Below are positions 17,643 through 27,238 of a DNA stretch of 64,000 nt, one piece after another; position 1 is the first letter of the stretch; every line of letters starts with the position of its first letter. This DNA is from Gammaproteobacteria bacterium (GTDB lineage Bacteria; Pseudomonadota; Gammaproteobacteria; GCA-001735895). Under the pieces are notes generated by a model, which was not told the origin of the DNA, did not search any database, and saw only the letters and a list, made by a program, of their open reading frames with translations. The translations under genes and the position numbers were made by a program. The stretch covers positions 84,477 to 148,476 of the forward strand of contig JAOTYD010000007.1 of the NCBI GenBank assembly GCA_029862005.1, in the 5' to 3' direction.

Positions 17643-19487
17643 ATGAACGAGAATCTGTTTGATATCGATATTTCGCGCGAAATTTGGGAAACGCGTTATC
17701 GCTATGTCCGTGACGGATTAGCGCTAGATAAATCGCTACAGGCAAGCTGGCATCGGGTAGCCGGGGCACTGGCCGCGGTGGAAGATCAGGACCGGGAACT
17801 CTGGCGCGAGCGTTTTTTTTCAGTTCTTAATGATTTCCACTTTCTACCTGGCGGACGGATCCTCGCCGGGGCCGGCACCGATTTCGATGTCACGCTGTTT
17901 AACTGTTTCGTCATGGGGCATATCGAAGATTCAATGGAGGGCATCTTCGGCGGGCTGAAAGAAGCGGCCGTGACCATGCAGCAGGGTGGTGGTGTAGGCT
18001 TCGATTTCTCGACCTTGCGGCCGGCCGGTACGGTGGCTCATCGGGTCGGCAGTATGGCATCGGGTCCGGTATCTTTTATGCGGATCTGGGATAGCATGTG
18101 CGCCACCCTGATATCCTCGGCCTCACGACGCGGTGCGATGATGGCCACGCTGCGTTGCGATCACCCGGATATCGAAACCTTTATCGACGCCAAGCGTGAT
18201 CCGCACGAACTGCGTAATTTCAACCTGTCAATCCTGGTCAGCGATGAATTCATGCAGGCCCTGGCGAATGATGATCCCTGGCCTCTGGTATTTCCGCACG
18301 CTGTGATCGCTGATCAGCCAGGCCCGGATGACGGGGAGATCGTCCACCGAAGCTGGTCCGGCATGGACAAGGTCGTTCCCTGCCGGGTCGTGAAACGAGT
18401 TTCCGCCCGCATGTTGTGGGAGCGAATCATGCAGGCTAACTATGACATGGCGGAACCCGGCGTACTGTTTATCGACCGCATTAACCAATTGAACAACCTC
18501 AACTACCGGGAAGACATCAGTGCCACCAATCCCTGTGGTGAAATTCCGCTCCCGGCCTATGGCGCCTGCGACCTCGGCTCGATCAACCTGGCTCGTTTCG
18601 TGCGGCAGCCTTTCACGTCAAATGCAAGGTTGGACTTCGATGCCCTTGAAGCAACGGTTGCCATCGCCGTGCGCATGCTGGATAACGTTATCGATCTATC
18701 CCGTTTTCCGCTCAATGCACAGGCTGAGCAGGCAAGGGGCTCACGGCGTATTGGCCTGGGCGTTACCGGCCTGGCCGACATGCTGATAATGCTGGGGCTG
18801 CACTACGCAGACGAATCTGCCCGCAAGCTCGCGGCGAAAGTCATGCGGCAGATCTGCGTTAACGCCTATCGCGAGTCGGCAGCACTGGCCCGGGAAAAAG
18901 GTGCTTTTCCGTTTTTCGAACGCGATGCCTATTCTGGCTCTCCCTTCATACTGGGATTGCCTGACGCCATCCAGCAGGCAATCCATGAAAACGGCATTCG
19001 CAACAGTCACCTGACAGCCATCGCACCCACCGGCACGATCAGCCTGTTTGCGAATAATGTCTCCAGCGGTATTGAACCGGTATTCGATTTTCAATACCGA
19101 CGTCGGATTCGAGATGCCGATGGTGAATACCGCGAACATACAATCAGTGATTATGCCTGGCGGCTCTGGCAGCAGCAGGAGGGTAATGAGCATCTGCCCG
19201 ATTACTTCGCGAGTGCGCTTTCCCTGTCACCACGGGCACACCTGGCGATGCAGGCGGCAGTGCAGCCACATGTCGACAGCGCGATCTCGAAGACCATTAA
19301 CGTTCCGGGTGAATACGAGTTTGGCGCCTTCAAGGATCTTTATCTCGAGGCTTACCGGCAAGGATTAAAAGGCTGCACTACCTTTCGGCCCAACGAAGTG
19401 ACCGGGGCGATTTTATCGAGCCAGCAGGACCAATTGGCAATCGCACCAGACGCTGGCTGTTGCGGCCTGGAACGCGAGAGCGGCTGA
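17643..19487 (+). CDS. nrdJ: Adenosylcobalamin-dependent (class II) ribonucleotide reductase
   Basis: 614 residues from the first ATG; a TTG 27 bp earlier is possible. No ATP-cone precedes the catalytic domain. Landmarks: FLPGGRILAGAG, LFNCFVMGH (first redox Cys), MQQGGGVGFDFSTLRP, SASRRGAMMATL, NPCGEIPLPAYGACDLGSINL with the thiyl-radical Cys298, GLGVTGLADML and APTGTISLFANNVSSGIEP. The C-terminal CC in AGCCGLERE matches the mobile redox cysteines. It reduces ribonucleotides to deoxyribonucleotides with coenzyme B12 and needs no oxygen. No cobalamin riboswitch was recognised in the leader. Confidence 0.93.
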   Translation: MNENLFDIDISREIWETRYRYVRDGLALDKSLQASWHRVAGALAAVEDQDRELWRERFFSVLNDFHFLPGGRILAGAGTDFDVTLFNCFVMGHIEDSMEGIFGGLKEAAVTMQQGGGVGFDFSTLRPAGTVAHRVGSMASGPVSFMRIWDSMCATLISSASRRGAMMATLRCDHPDIETFIDAKRDPHELRNFNLSILVSDEFMQALANDDPWPLVFPHAVIADQPGPDDGEIVHRSWSGMDKVVPCRVVKRVSARMLWERIMQANYDMAEPGVLFIDRINQLNNLNYREDISATNPCGEIPLPAYGACDLGSINLARFVRQPFTSNARLDFDALEATVAIAVRMLDNVIDLSRFPLNAQAEQARGSRRIGLGVTGLADMLIMLGLHYADESARKLAAKVMRQICVNAYRESAALAREKGAFPFFERDAYSGSPFILGLPDAIQQAIHENGIRNSHLTAIAPTGTISLFANNVSSGIEPVFDFQYRRRIRDADGEYREHTISDYAWRLWQQQEGNEHLPDYFASALSLSPRAHLAMQAAVQPHVDSAISKTINVPGEYEFGAFKDLYLEAYRQGLKGCTTFRPNEVTGAILSSQQDQLAIAPDAGCCGLERESG

Positions 19488-19491
19488 AGCG

Positions 19492-20154
19492 TCAGGTACC
19501 CTCGATCATCGGCACAAAAGCGACGCCGAGTAGTTTACTGCTGTGAACCTGTCCCTGCGAGTCGCGGGTAAGCAGCTTGAGGTCCTGGTGGCTATAGGGC
19601 AAACCGATCGGAATAACCATACGGCCACCGGGTCCAAGCTGTTCCAGCAGTGCTGCCGGGACATCCGGTGCTGCTGCGGTAACCACGATAGCGTCAAACG
19701 GAGCCTTTTCCGGCCAACCCAGGTAACCGTCACTGCAGCGGACTTCGATATTGGCGTAACCCATTTCGTTTAGCCTCTGTTGCGCCGCCCTGGCCAGTGC
19801 TGGAATCCGTTCAACGCTGTATACCTGTTGCGCCAGGTTGGCCAGAATTGCGGCCTGATAACCGGTTCCGGTACCGATTTCCAGTACCACGCTATCCGGC
19901 GTTAAATCGAGCAGGTCGGTCATTATCGCCACCATGTAAGGTTGAGATATGGTTTGTCCATGGCCGACGGGCAGGGCACCGTCCCGAAAGGCCGATCGAC
20001 GCAGATCATCCGGTACGAAATCCTCCCTGGGTACACGGCGCATGGCCTCCAGAACCCTTGGATCAAGATGATCCCTTCCCGTCATTGAACGCGTGAAGGC
20101 AACGCCGGATTCGATATCGGCGATCATTTGCTGCCGTTCGCGTTCAAAAGCCAT
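19492..20154 (-). CDS. pcm: Protein-L-isoaspartate O-methyltransferase
   Basis: 220 residues, standard size. Landmarks are VPREDFVPDDLRRSAF, LPVGHGQTISQPYMVA, the SAM site VLEIGTGTGYQAAIL, and VVTAAAPDVPAALLEQLGPGG. It methylates isoaspartyl residues in aged proteins so they can revert to aspartate. Its 3' end is 4 bp from the 3' end of the convergent nrdJ. It lies 15 bp after ftsH on the same strand, linking protein repair with proteolysis. Confidence 0.95.
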   Translation of the reverse strand: MAFERERQQMIADIESGVAFTRSMTGRDHLDPRVLEAMRRVPREDFVPDDLRRSAFRDGALPVGHGQTISQPYMVAIMTDLLDLTPDSVVLEIGTGTGYQAAILANLAQQVYSVERIPALARAAQQRLNEMGYANIEVRCSDGYLGWPEKAPFDAIVVTAAAPDVPAALLEQLGPGGRMVIPIGLPYSHQDLKLLTRDSQGQVHSSKLLGVAFVPMIEGT

Positions 20155-20169
20155 GTCGCTAACCTTGTT

Positions 20170-22053
20170 TTACTTTCCGCAAATCGACTGGATCTCGCCT
20201 GCTTCCAGCGTTTCCTTTTCCAGTAATGCCGTTGCCAGGGCTTCCAGCTGTGCTCGATGTTGCTCCAGCAAGATCGTTATTTCCTGTTCGATATGTTTGA
20301 GTAAATGACTAATCTCGTCATCGATAATTTGCGCGGTATGTTCGCTGAAGTCGCGTTGCTGCGTCATTTCCCGGCCCAGAAAAATATGTTCTTCCCCGCG
20401 ACGGAACGCGACCGGCCCGAGCTTTTCGCTCATTCCCCAGTGCGTCACCATGTGTCGCGCCAGGCGGGTTGCCTGTTTCAGGTCTTCCTCGGCACCGGAA
20501 CTGACTTCGCCGTATACCAGTTGCTCCGCGACCCGGCCGCCCAGCATTACGCCGATGCGATCGCGTACATAACTTTGCCGCAGGTTATAGTGTTCTTCTT
20601 CCGGGATCTGCTCGGTGGCGCCGAGTGAGCGTCCACGTGGAATGATGGTGACCTTGTCGAGCGGATCGGCGGTTGGCAACAGGCTGGCGACCAGCGCGTG
20701 CCCCGCCTCGTGATGGGCGACCAGATTTTTCTCGTCTTCACCAATGATCAGTTCACGCTTGCCCCCGAGTACAACCTTGTCGCGGGCGTTCAGCAGTGAC
20801 GCCATATCGACGCTCTCCCGGTTTTCTCGGCCCGACAACAAGGCGGCCTCGTTAACCAGGTTCTCGAGGTCTGCTCCGGAAAACCCGACCGTCAGGGCCG
20901 CAATACGGTCCAGGTCGACATCGTCGGTAAGCGGCACATCGGCTGAATGAATTGCGAGGATAGCGCGGCGTGCCTTTTTGTCCGGCAGGTCGAGCGTGAC
21001 CTTGCGATCGAAGCGCCCGGGGCGCAGCAGTGCGGCATCCAGCACGTCGGGTCGATTGGTTGCAGCCAGCACCACGACGGCTTCGTGCGGATCGAAACCA
21101 TCCATTTCGCCGAGGATCTGGTTCAGCGTTTGCTCGCGCTCATCGTGACCACCTCCGAGGCCGGTACCCCTTGCCCGGCCCACCGAGTCGATTTCATCGA
21201 TGAATATGATGGCGGGTGCTTCCTTGCGCGCGCTGGCAAACATATCGCGGACCCGGGAGGCACCGACTCCGACAAACATTTCAATAAATTCAGAACCGCT
21301 GATACTGAAGAAAGGTACCCCGGCTTCGCCGGCAACGGCCTTGGCCAGCAGGGTTTTACCGGTACCCGGGGGGCCCATCAGCAAAATCCCCTTGGGAATT
21401 TTGGCACCGAGCTTGCGATAGTGCTCGGGATCCTTGAGGTAACCGACAATTTCATAAAGGTCCCGCTTGGCGTTTTCCAGTCCGGCAACGTCGTCGAAGC
21501 TCAGGTTTGAGTCCGACTGGCGAAAGCGCTTGGCCTTGGATTTACCAAAATCGAACAATCCGGATGGACCACCAAGACCACCGAGGCTGCGCTGCATTCT
21601 ACTGCTGCCGTACCAGAACAGACCGATGATCAGGATCCAGGGTAGTACCCCGATCAGTGCCTTGGTCAACCAGTTAGCTTCACCCGAAACCGCCTGTATT
21701 TCGACATCGTGCTGTTCGAGCAGCGGGATCAGTTCTGGATCCTGTACCGGCGGCAGGGTGGTCACAAAGTGAGTGGATAAAGCGTCGCCTTTTGCTGAAG
21801 CCATGCGGGGTTGACGGAATTCGCCCATAACCTGGTCGCCCTGTAATCTTACCCATGCGACCTGGTCTTCGGCGACGCTGATTTTAAATTCACTATAGGA
21901 GAGCGTTTGTTGTTCACTGGTTTCAGTGTTCAAAAAGTAATAGCTGAAAATAACCAGCACAAGAAACCAGGCAAGATAACGCCACCACGGCAGCGGTTGC
22001 CGCTCGGGATTAAGCGGTCCTTCTGGTCTGATGGCGGGTCTTTGGTCGGTCAT
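20170..22053 (-). CDS. ftsH: ATP-dependent zinc metalloprotease FtsH
   Basis: 627 residues from the chosen ATG. Membrane segments at about residues 25-40 and 131-149 flank a periplasmic domain. The AAA+ domain has Walker A GPPGTGKT (227-234), Walker B IIFIDEID and the second region of homology [20 protein letters not shown]. The zinc site HEAGH begins at His448. It degrades membrane and short-lived cytosolic proteins. An upstream TTG in frame is possible. A hairpin with a 6-bp stem lies about 40 bp before the ATG (minus strand of 22090-22106). HflK and HflC, which hold FtsH in check in E. coli, are encoded at 42.8-44.8 kb. Confidence 0.95.
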   Translation of the reverse strand: MTDQRPAIRPEGPLNPERQPLPWWRYLAWFLVLVIFSYYFLNTETSEQQTLSYSEFKISVAEDQVAWVRLQGDQVMGEFRQPRMASAKGDALSTHFVTTLPPVQDPELIPLLEQHDVEIQAVSGEANWLTKALIGVLPWILIIGLFWYGSSRMQRSLGGLGGPSGLFDFGKSKAKRFRQSDSNLSFDDVAGLENAKRDLYEIVGYLKDPEHYRKLGAKIPKGILLMGPPGTGKTLLAKAVAGEAGVPFFSISGSEFIEMFVGVGASRVRDMFASARKEAPAIIFIDEIDSVGRARGTGLGGGHDEREQTLNQILGEMDGFDPHEAVVVLAATNRPDVLDAALLRPGRFDRKVTLDLPDKKARRAILAIHSADVPLTDDVDLDRIAALTVGFSGADLENLVNEAALLSGRENRESVDMASLLNARDKVVLGGKRELIIGEDEKNLVAHHEAGHALVASLLPTADPLDKVTIIPRGRSLGATEQIPEEEHYNLRQSYVRDRIGVMLGGRVAEQLVYGEVSSGAEEDLKQATRLARHMVTHWGMSEKLGPVAFRRGEEHIFLGREMTQQRDFSEHTAQIIDDEISHLLKHIEQEITILLEQHRAQLEALATALLEKETLEAGEIQSICGK

Positions 22054-22418
22054 CTCGGTCGTTTGTCGTTCTATTTGCCGGTACAGAGAGGCTGCTTTAA
22101 GCAGCCATTTTCGATTCGTTATCAATCATTTTCACATTCTCCAAGTTTATCAGGGGTGGAAGTCTGGGTTGACAGTATATCGCTCAAAGATCAAATGAAT
22201 TTCGATCTCAACTGACTCTGATCAATTATATCCCGTGAAACAGCGTTCGGTCGTGAACCGTTGTCGTGGAAGGTGGGGCTGGTGTTTTTCCTCGATGAGG
22301 CAGAAAATCCGGGAGGATTAGGATGGAACCGCAGCACTGCTAACCATAAAATAAATTAATTATTGATGAGGTTAAATAATATTCACTTATTGGATTAATT
22401 TTTGAGGCAATTGAATAT

Positions 22419-22745
22419 ATGGTAATGACAGTTAAACGCCGAAAGATCAGATCTAAAAACAAGGCAGCCTCGCGTCTGCCGGTCAATGCCGAGAAGCTGA
22501 ACATGGGGAATAGCTACGACTCGGCGCCAGAATTTTATTACGATATCGAATTTGAATGCATTGACTGCGGAAAAATCGAGGTCTGGAACGCGGATCAACA
22601 GAAATGGTGGTACGAAGAGGCGGGAGGCTATTTTTTTGCAACCGCGGTGCGATGTAACGCCTGTCGTGAGGTGGAACGCGAGCGTAAACGCCAGGCAAGA
22701 ATTACGGCAGGTCATGTGTTACCGGATGAAACCAGCGAGAATTAA
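22419..22745 (+). CDS. Zinc-ribbon domain protein
   Basis: 108 residues. A basic N-terminus (VKRRKIRSKNKAASR) leads to a treble-clef or zinc-ribbon: CIDCGKIEVW (first CxxC), then QKWWYEEAGGYFFATAVRCNACRE (second CxxC). This matches the probable zinc-ribbon family (zf-trcl), with its conserved Trp-rich stretch, whose role is unknown. An ATG six bases later is an alternative start. It directly abuts the next gene, so the two are probably co-transcribed. Confidence 0.75.
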   Translation: MVMTVKRRKIRSKNKAASRLPVNAEKLNMGNSYDSAPEFYYDIEFECIDCGKIEVWNADQQKWWYEEAGGYFFATAVRCNACREVERERKRQARITAGHVLPDETSEN

Positions 22746-23582
22746 ATGATTGAACAAAAAGCCATCGAATTTCAGCAACTGCATGCGGGTGGGAATTGTT
22801 TCATCATGGCGAATGCCTGGAATGCAGGTAGTGCTGTTCTGCTTGAACAATCCGGTTTCAACGCTATCGGTACTACCAGTGCAGGCATTGCTTACAGCCA
22901 TGCTTATGCGGACGCTGAAGCAGCAGTCTCAATTGAGTTGGCATTGCAGGAAACCGGCGAAATCGCCAATGCTGTCTGTATCCCGGTTAGCATGGATTCG
23001 GAAAATGCTTATGCCGACGCACCCACGGCGGTTTTCGATAATATGAAGCGTATTGCTGCAACAGGGGTTGTTGGTGCCAGTATCGAGGATTATTGCGGCG
23101 ATAGGAGACATCCACTTTACGATATCGAGTTGGCCGTTGATCGCGTACGCGCTGCAAAAGAGGCCGTTTCGGAACTTGATTACCCGTTTGTCCTGACAGC
23201 GCGCGCCGACTGTTATCTGTATGGTAGTCCGAAACCGTTTAAAGACTCGGTCGAACGGGTTAACCGTTATCGGGAAGCAGGTGCCGATTGCCTTTTCGTT
23301 CCTGGCATCAGAGATAGTGAAACGATACAGGAGCTGGTTGCTGCCGTCGATGGGCCGGTCAACGTTGTAATGGGATTATCTGGCACACCGGTTTCTCTGG
23401 CAGAATTACGCCACGCCGGTGTCACTCGTATCAGCATCGGTGGTTCACTGGCAAGAGCAACCCTGGGCCTGGTCCGTCATGCTGCCCAGGAAATGCTCGA
23501 GCAGGGCAGCTTTAATTTTGCCAATCAACAAATCCCCGATGCCGAACTTTGCGAATTATTTGCCAAACGAACCAAAGCATAA
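22746..23582 (+). CDS. Isocitrate lyase/PEP mutase superfamily protein
   Basis: 278 residues. The barrel opens with MANAWNAGSAVLLEQSGFNAIGTTSAGIA, then PVSMDSENAYAD and GASIEDYCGD, the last matching the superfamily motif for Mg-bound oxyacid substrates. LTARADCYLYG and GLSGTPVSLAELRHAGVTRIS follow. Members cleave or form C-C or C-P bonds of 2-oxoacid-like substrates (PEP mutase, oxaloacetate decarboxylase, methylisocitrate lyase). The classical lyase KKCGH motif is absent, so isocitrate lyase itself is unlikely. Exact substrate unknown. Confidence 0.83.
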   Translation: MIEQKAIEFQQLHAGGNCFIMANAWNAGSAVLLEQSGFNAIGTTSAGIAYSHAYADAEAAVSIELALQETGEIANAVCIPVSMDSENAYADAPTAVFDNMKRIAATGVVGASIEDYCGDRRHPLYDIELAVDRVRAAKEAVSELDYPFVLTARADCYLYGSPKPFKDSVERVNRYREAGADCLFVPGIRDSETIQELVAAVDGPVNVVMGLSGTPVSLAELRHAGVTRISIGGSLARATLGLVRHAAQEMLEQGSFNFANQQIPDAELCELFAKRTKA

Positions 23583-23708
23583 ACACAAAACATGGTGAAG
23601 CGTCTTGGCGCCGGGTAACCGCTAAAAACCAGGCAGCCACCTGAAACAAACGATATAGTGAAATTCGGCTCAAGTTCGCCTTGAATCTAGCCTTCCAGGA
23701 GAGCAAGA

Positions 23709-24635
23709 ATGCACACCCGTCGATTTATTCAATGTGACGTTTTCACACCTATGCCGACTTTTGGCAATGCGCTCGCGGTTGTCGTCGATGGAGAAGGCCT
23801 GTCGGATGAGACCATGCAGCGGTTTGCTGCGTGGACAAATCTGGCCAAGACGACATTCATATTGCCTTCACAAGATACAGGCGCCGATTACCGGCTGAAA
23901 ATATTTACGCCTGCACGGGAAATGTTGTTTGCCGGTCACCCGACTCTGGGAAGCTGCGCGGCCTGGTTGCACTGTGGCGCAACGCCGCGCGAAACCGGGA
24001 TTGTCAGGCAGGAGTGTGGTGTCGGGATCGTCGAAATCGATATCAGCAATCCAGAACTGCCGGCATTCTTGGCGCCCCCCACCAAAATAAGGGCGATGCA
24101 CTCTGATCGTTTCGAGGCAATTGTCAATCAGCTGGAAATACCTCGCGACAAAATCCTGCACAGCGCGGAACTGGATAATGGGTCGGTGTGGCAGGCACTG
24201 CAGCTGGAGTCAGCCGAGACCGTTTTGAAGCTTGATTCCGCCCGCGTGCACTGGCCGGTTTTCAAGGGAATCGGGTTGATCGGTGCGCACCCTGTGGGCA
24301 GCGAATGTGACTATGAAGTGCGCATGCTCGCACCGTCTAGCGGCATGCGTGAAGACCCGATTACCGGTTCGCTCAATGCCGCGCTCGCCCACTGGTTACA
24401 GGTGGAAGGTCGTCTCAATTCAGCGGTTACCGTGGCGCAGGGTACTTGTATCGGGCGCCTGGGACGCGTGTCTATAATTCCGGTAGATCAGCACGAGGCC
24501 AAGATTGGGGGGCAGAGCCACATTCTGGTTGACGGCACGGTTTTTTGTAGGGACAGACATGTGAGGCGTGGTTTCCTGTTCTGCGACCGGAAAGTTGCTT
24601 CAGCGAATCAATCCGTTAACATATCTGCCGTATGA
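23709..24635 (+). CDS. PhzF-family isomerase-like protein
   Basis: 308 residues. The diaminopimelate-epimerase-like PhzF fold is shown by QCDVFTPMPTFGNALAVV, KTTFILP (with the usual SETxF-like acid replaced), FTPAREMLFAGHPTLGS and EDPITGSLNAALAHWL. PhzF proteins isomerise or act on small cyclic or amino-acid-like metabolites; substrates are known for few. About 30 extra residues follow the normal end (after ILVDGTVF), rich in Arg and Cys. A CAGGAGAG ribosome site precedes the ATG. Its end overlaps the next gene by 4 bp, so it is the first gene of a compact seven-gene cluster. Confidence 0.85.
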   Translation: MHTRRFIQCDVFTPMPTFGNALAVVVDGEGLSDETMQRFAAWTNLAKTTFILPSQDTGADYRLKIFTPAREMLFAGHPTLGSCAAWLHCGATPRETGIVRQECGVGIVEIDISNPELPAFLAPPTKIRAMHSDRFEAIVNQLEIPRDKILHSAELDNGSVWQALQLESAETVLKLDSARVHWPVFKGIGLIGAHPVGSECDYEVRMLAPSSGMREDPITGSLNAALAHWLQVEGRLNSAVTVAQGTCIGRLGRVSIIPVDQHEAKIGGQSHILVDGTVFCRDRHVRRGFLFCDRKVASANQSVNISAV

Positions 24636-25063
24636 ATTTCCGCAACCTGAAAATTAGCGATTACGATGGCGTCATCGCGCTATGGCGTGGATGTGGCGGC
24701 CTCAGCCTGCGCGACGCAGACTCCCGCGAAGGCATGGAAAAGTACCTGCGACGTAATCCCGGGCTCAGTTTCGTTGCCGAGGACAGGACCGGTATCCTTG
24801 GCACCTTGATGGCTGGACACGACGGCAGACGCGGCTATATCCAGCACCTGGCCATATCCCCCGGGATTCGCCGACAGGGTCTAGGTGCCAGGCTCGTCGA
24901 ATTGTGTCTCGGTGCACTGAAAATAGAGGGCATCGAAAAATCGCATGTGCATGTCATCGGTGCCAACGCGGACGGAATTGCATTCTGGTCCAGTCTGGGC
25001 TGGATACACCGCAACGAGATCGAGATGTATTCGTTTATTAATGGTGATAACGAAAACGCATAA
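24632..25063 (+). CDS. GNAT-family N-acetyltransferase (YpeA-like)
   Basis: 143 residues. One GNAT domain with acetyl-CoA-binding loop ISPGIRRQGLGARLV (the R/QxxGxG/A motif) and a C-terminal IAFWSSLGW typical of motif B. Overall resemblance is to the YpeA type. It would acetylate an amine of a small molecule or protein. Translationally coupled to the PhzF-like gene (ATGA overlap), and the next GNAT gene follows after 1 bp. Confidence 0.85.
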   Translation: MNFRNLKISDYDGVIALWRGCGGLSLRDADSREGMEKYLRRNPGLSFVAEDRTGILGTLMAGHDGRRGYIQHLAISPGIRRQGLGARLVELCLGALKIEGIEKSHVHVIGANADGIAFWSSLGWIHRNEIEMYSFINGDNENA

Positions 25064-25064
25064 C

Positions 25065-25532
25065 ATGGAAATCGATAGTCTCGATCCTGATTCGTCTGAG
25101 GTGCAGGCATTAATCGCGGTTGCCGATGCGTACTATATTGACCTTTATCCAGCCGAGAGTAATCATCTCGCAAGTAGCGAAGATCTGAAAAAGCCGGACG
25201 TAATTCTGCTTGGCTGTCGCATCGATGGAGAACTCGTAGCCAGTGCCGCGGCCAGGATCCTGCAGGACGATGTTGACTACGCTGAAATAAAGCGGTTATT
25301 CGTGCTCGATCGATATCGTGGGAAGGGCTTGTCGAACGAGATCATGCGTCACCTGGAGACTGAATTGCAGAGCCGCGGGATAAGCCTGTTTCGCCTCGAA
25401 ACCGGGATTAAACAACCCGAGGCACTGGGCTTATACCGCAAACTCGGGTACCGGGAACGCGGCCCATTCGGATCTTACGTTGCAGATCCGTTCAGCGTGT
25501 TCATGGAGAAACAGGTCGGCTGGGAAAGCTGA
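25065..25532 (+). CDS. Second GNAT-family N-acetyltransferase
   Basis: 155 residues from an ATG one base after the previous stop; longer upstream readings overlap the first GNAT and are rejected. The acetyl-CoA loop is LDRYRGKGLSNEIM, followed by FRLETGIKQPEALGLYRKLGYRERGPF, a pattern of the small-molecule GNATs that act on amino-acid-like amines. It is not a close duplicate of its neighbour, so the two are likely to have different substrates. Confidence 0.85.
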   Translation: MEIDSLDPDSSEVQALIAVADAYYIDLYPAESNHLASSEDLKKPDVILLGCRIDGELVASAAARILQDDVDYAEIKRLFVLDRYRGKGLSNEIMRHLETELQSRGISLFRLETGIKQPEALGLYRKLGYRERGPFGSYVADPFSVFMEKQVGWES

Positions 25533-25541
25533 CCCGATGCA

Positions 25542-26219
25542 ATGAAAATTTTACTCGTTGGAGACTATGATAAAAAAGTTGTTGCCCACCAGGCGATTCC
25601 ACGGGCGATCGAACTTTCGGCGCGATTACTGAAGGCAAAAGCCGGGCAGGTCTGGATTAGAACCCGGGAACTGGATCCGACTGTCATGCCTGATTGTGAT
25701 GCAATTTGGTGCGTTCCTTTTAGTCCCTACGAAAAACCGGGAGCGGTTATCGGCGCGATCAGGTTTGCGCGTGAAAATGATATACCGTTTCTTGGTACCT
25801 GTGCCGGCTTTCAGCATGCCGTGATTGAATATGCGAGGAATGCGCTTGGACTAGAGTCGGCCGAAAGCATCGAGGATAATCCCGGTGCGACAATGCCGGT
25901 GATTACGGCACTCGGCTGCAGGCTTTATGATGAATCCGAGGCAATTAATATTGAGCGCGAATCGAGGGCAGGTGATATTTATCAAGCCGACAGGATAATG
26001 GAGGAGTACCATTGTGGTTTCGGGGTTAATCGGGAGCTTATGCATATCTTCGACGATAGCGGGTTGAAATTTAGCGGGCATGGCAACAACGGCGAGCCGC
26101 GTCTGTGTGAAATACCCGGCCACCGATTTTTTATCGGTACTGCTTTTCAACCGGAACGTTCAGCGCTAAAGTCCTGCGTTCACCCGTTGATTACGGCCTT
26201 TTTGAGGACAGCACTTTAA
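25542..26219 (+). CDS. CTP synthase C-terminal region-like protein (class I GATase fold)
   Basis: 225 residues resembling only the glutaminase half of CTP synthase. The nucleophile elbow is FLGTCAGFQHAV with Cys87. The usual catalytic His-x-Glu near the end (QFHPE in CTP synthase) reads AFQPERS, so the His position is Gln203 while the Glu stays. The amidoligase half is missing. This fits the family I know as CTP synthase C-terminal region-related (seleno)protein, in which some members have Sec at the nucleophile; here it is Cys. Glutaminase activity is doubtful without the histidine, so another thiol-based reaction is possible. Confidence 0.78.
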   Translation: MKILLVGDYDKKVVAHQAIPRAIELSARLLKAKAGQVWIRTRELDPTVMPDCDAIWCVPFSPYEKPGAVIGAIRFARENDIPFLGTCAGFQHAVIEYARNALGLESAESIEDNPGATMPVITALGCRLYDESEAINIERESRAGDIYQADRIMEEYHCGFGVNRELMHIFDDSGLKFSGHGNNGEPRLCEIPGHRFFIGTAFQPERSALKSCVHPLITAFLRTAL

Positions 26220-26226
26220 GGGACCT

Positions 26227-26745
26227 ATGATGCGAGCCGAAATGTACAAGGTTGGAACAATCGGTAAAGGTTTTTTCGCCATCATGGCGCGACCCTCGCT
26301 TGATCCCGGCGATCCTGCATCGATCGCTAATATTGCGCGCATCGGCATAAACATGGTGGTTTCGTTACTTGAAATCGGCGAGACCCGCGTGCTGGGACTT
26401 GAAGGCGAGCGTGAACTGGTTAAGGCCCACGACATGGACTTCGTTTCTTTTCCGATTCCGGACATGGGATTACCGGCGTCGGTAAATGAATTTGCCAGCC
26501 TCTCGAAAATGTTGCTGCGACAGGTCGACGGCGGAGTGAATACACTGATCCACTGTCATGCGGGAATCGGACGGTCCGGGCTGTTGGCCGCTGGAATACT
26601 CCTGCAATGCGATCTGGACCCACGGCAGGCCTTTGCCCATGTGTCCAAGATGCGAGGTGTCCGGGTACCGGAAACTCCCGAGCAGGAGTATTGGCTGATA
26701 TCCAACCATGCGGCGATCCTTGGTACCACCGAGCCTGCTCGATGA
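26227..26745 (+). CDS. Dual-specificity/tyrosine-type protein phosphatase
   Basis: 172 residues. The P-loop is HCHAGIGRSG, a CX5R motif with nucleophile Cys110 and Arg116. The general acid is probably in the PIPDMGLP segment. Size and order resemble bacterial atypical dual-specificity phosphatases, which may act on phosphoproteins, phosphoinositides or small phosphates. It starts 7 bp after the GATase-like gene. Confidence 0.85.
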   Translation: MMRAEMYKVGTIGKGFFAIMARPSLDPGDPASIANIARIGINMVVSLLEIGETRVLGLEGERELVKAHDMDFVSFPIPDMGLPASVNEFASLSKMLLRQVDGGVNTLIHCHAGIGRSGLLAAGILLQCDLDPRQAFAHVSKMRGVRVPETPEQEYWLISNHAAILGTTEPAR

Positions 26746-26764
26746 TTGCTGCTAACAGGCCAGC

Positions 26765-27223
26765 ATGAACTTAGCGCTTGATCGATACGCGGACAACCCT
26801 ATTATCGATGAACTGGTTTTCTGGCCTCCGAAGAGCTACAGAATCAAAAGCGTTCGCGCCTGTTGCGTCATGTTTCGTAAACCCTTCATTGAGGTCGAGC
26901 TGGAGGGGGACGAAATTTTCCAGCGCCATTTCGGCAGGGAATCGTTTGCCAGGTACTGGGCCGAGGCCTGCGTGATCTTGGAGACAATCACCCGTATCGA
27001 GTTGATATCCGATTTCGAATTTGAACCGGTTAGCAATGCGGAGCACCTGGCTCAGAAAATCCTGGCTTGTCGTGATGAATGTATCGCGGAAAGTAACCTG
27101 ATGTTTGAGCAGGGCATGTACGCACAGTATTTGATTCAATACGGTGAAGACTGCAAGAACCTACCTCTGGAAACTATACAAAAAATAATTCAGGCCAAGC
27201 AGCAGCTCGCAACGGGGAAGTGA
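26765..27223 (+). CDS. Hypothetical protein in the PhzF-GNAT cluster
   Basis: 152 residues, no signal peptide or membrane segment. Mixed, acidic, with cysteines at about 33-34 (ACCVMF), 68, 107, 111 and 134; the pattern CRDEC could bind a metal, but no zinc-ribbon order is seen. The C-terminal half looks helical. I recognise no family. It starts 19 bp after the phosphatase gene and ends 15 bp before the permease gene, so it belongs to the same transcript. Confidence 0.6.
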   Translation: MNLALDRYADNPIIDELVFWPPKSYRIKSVRACCVMFRKPFIEVELEGDEIFQRHFGRESFARYWAEACVILETITRIELISDFEFEPVSNAEHLAQKILACRDECIAESNLMFEQGMYAQYLIQYGEDCKNLPLETIQKIIQAKQQLATGK

Positions 27224-27238
27224 GCATGGGATCACCCG

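Noticed and set aside
22090..22106. Hairpin with a 6-bp stem upstream of ftsH
   Set aside because: Lacks a T run on either strand and could be chance; noted only in the ftsH entry.
22323..22343. A six-codon frame with a strong GGGAGG ribosome site
   Set aside because: The peptide (MEPQHC) is too short to support, and no attenuator structure was seen after it.
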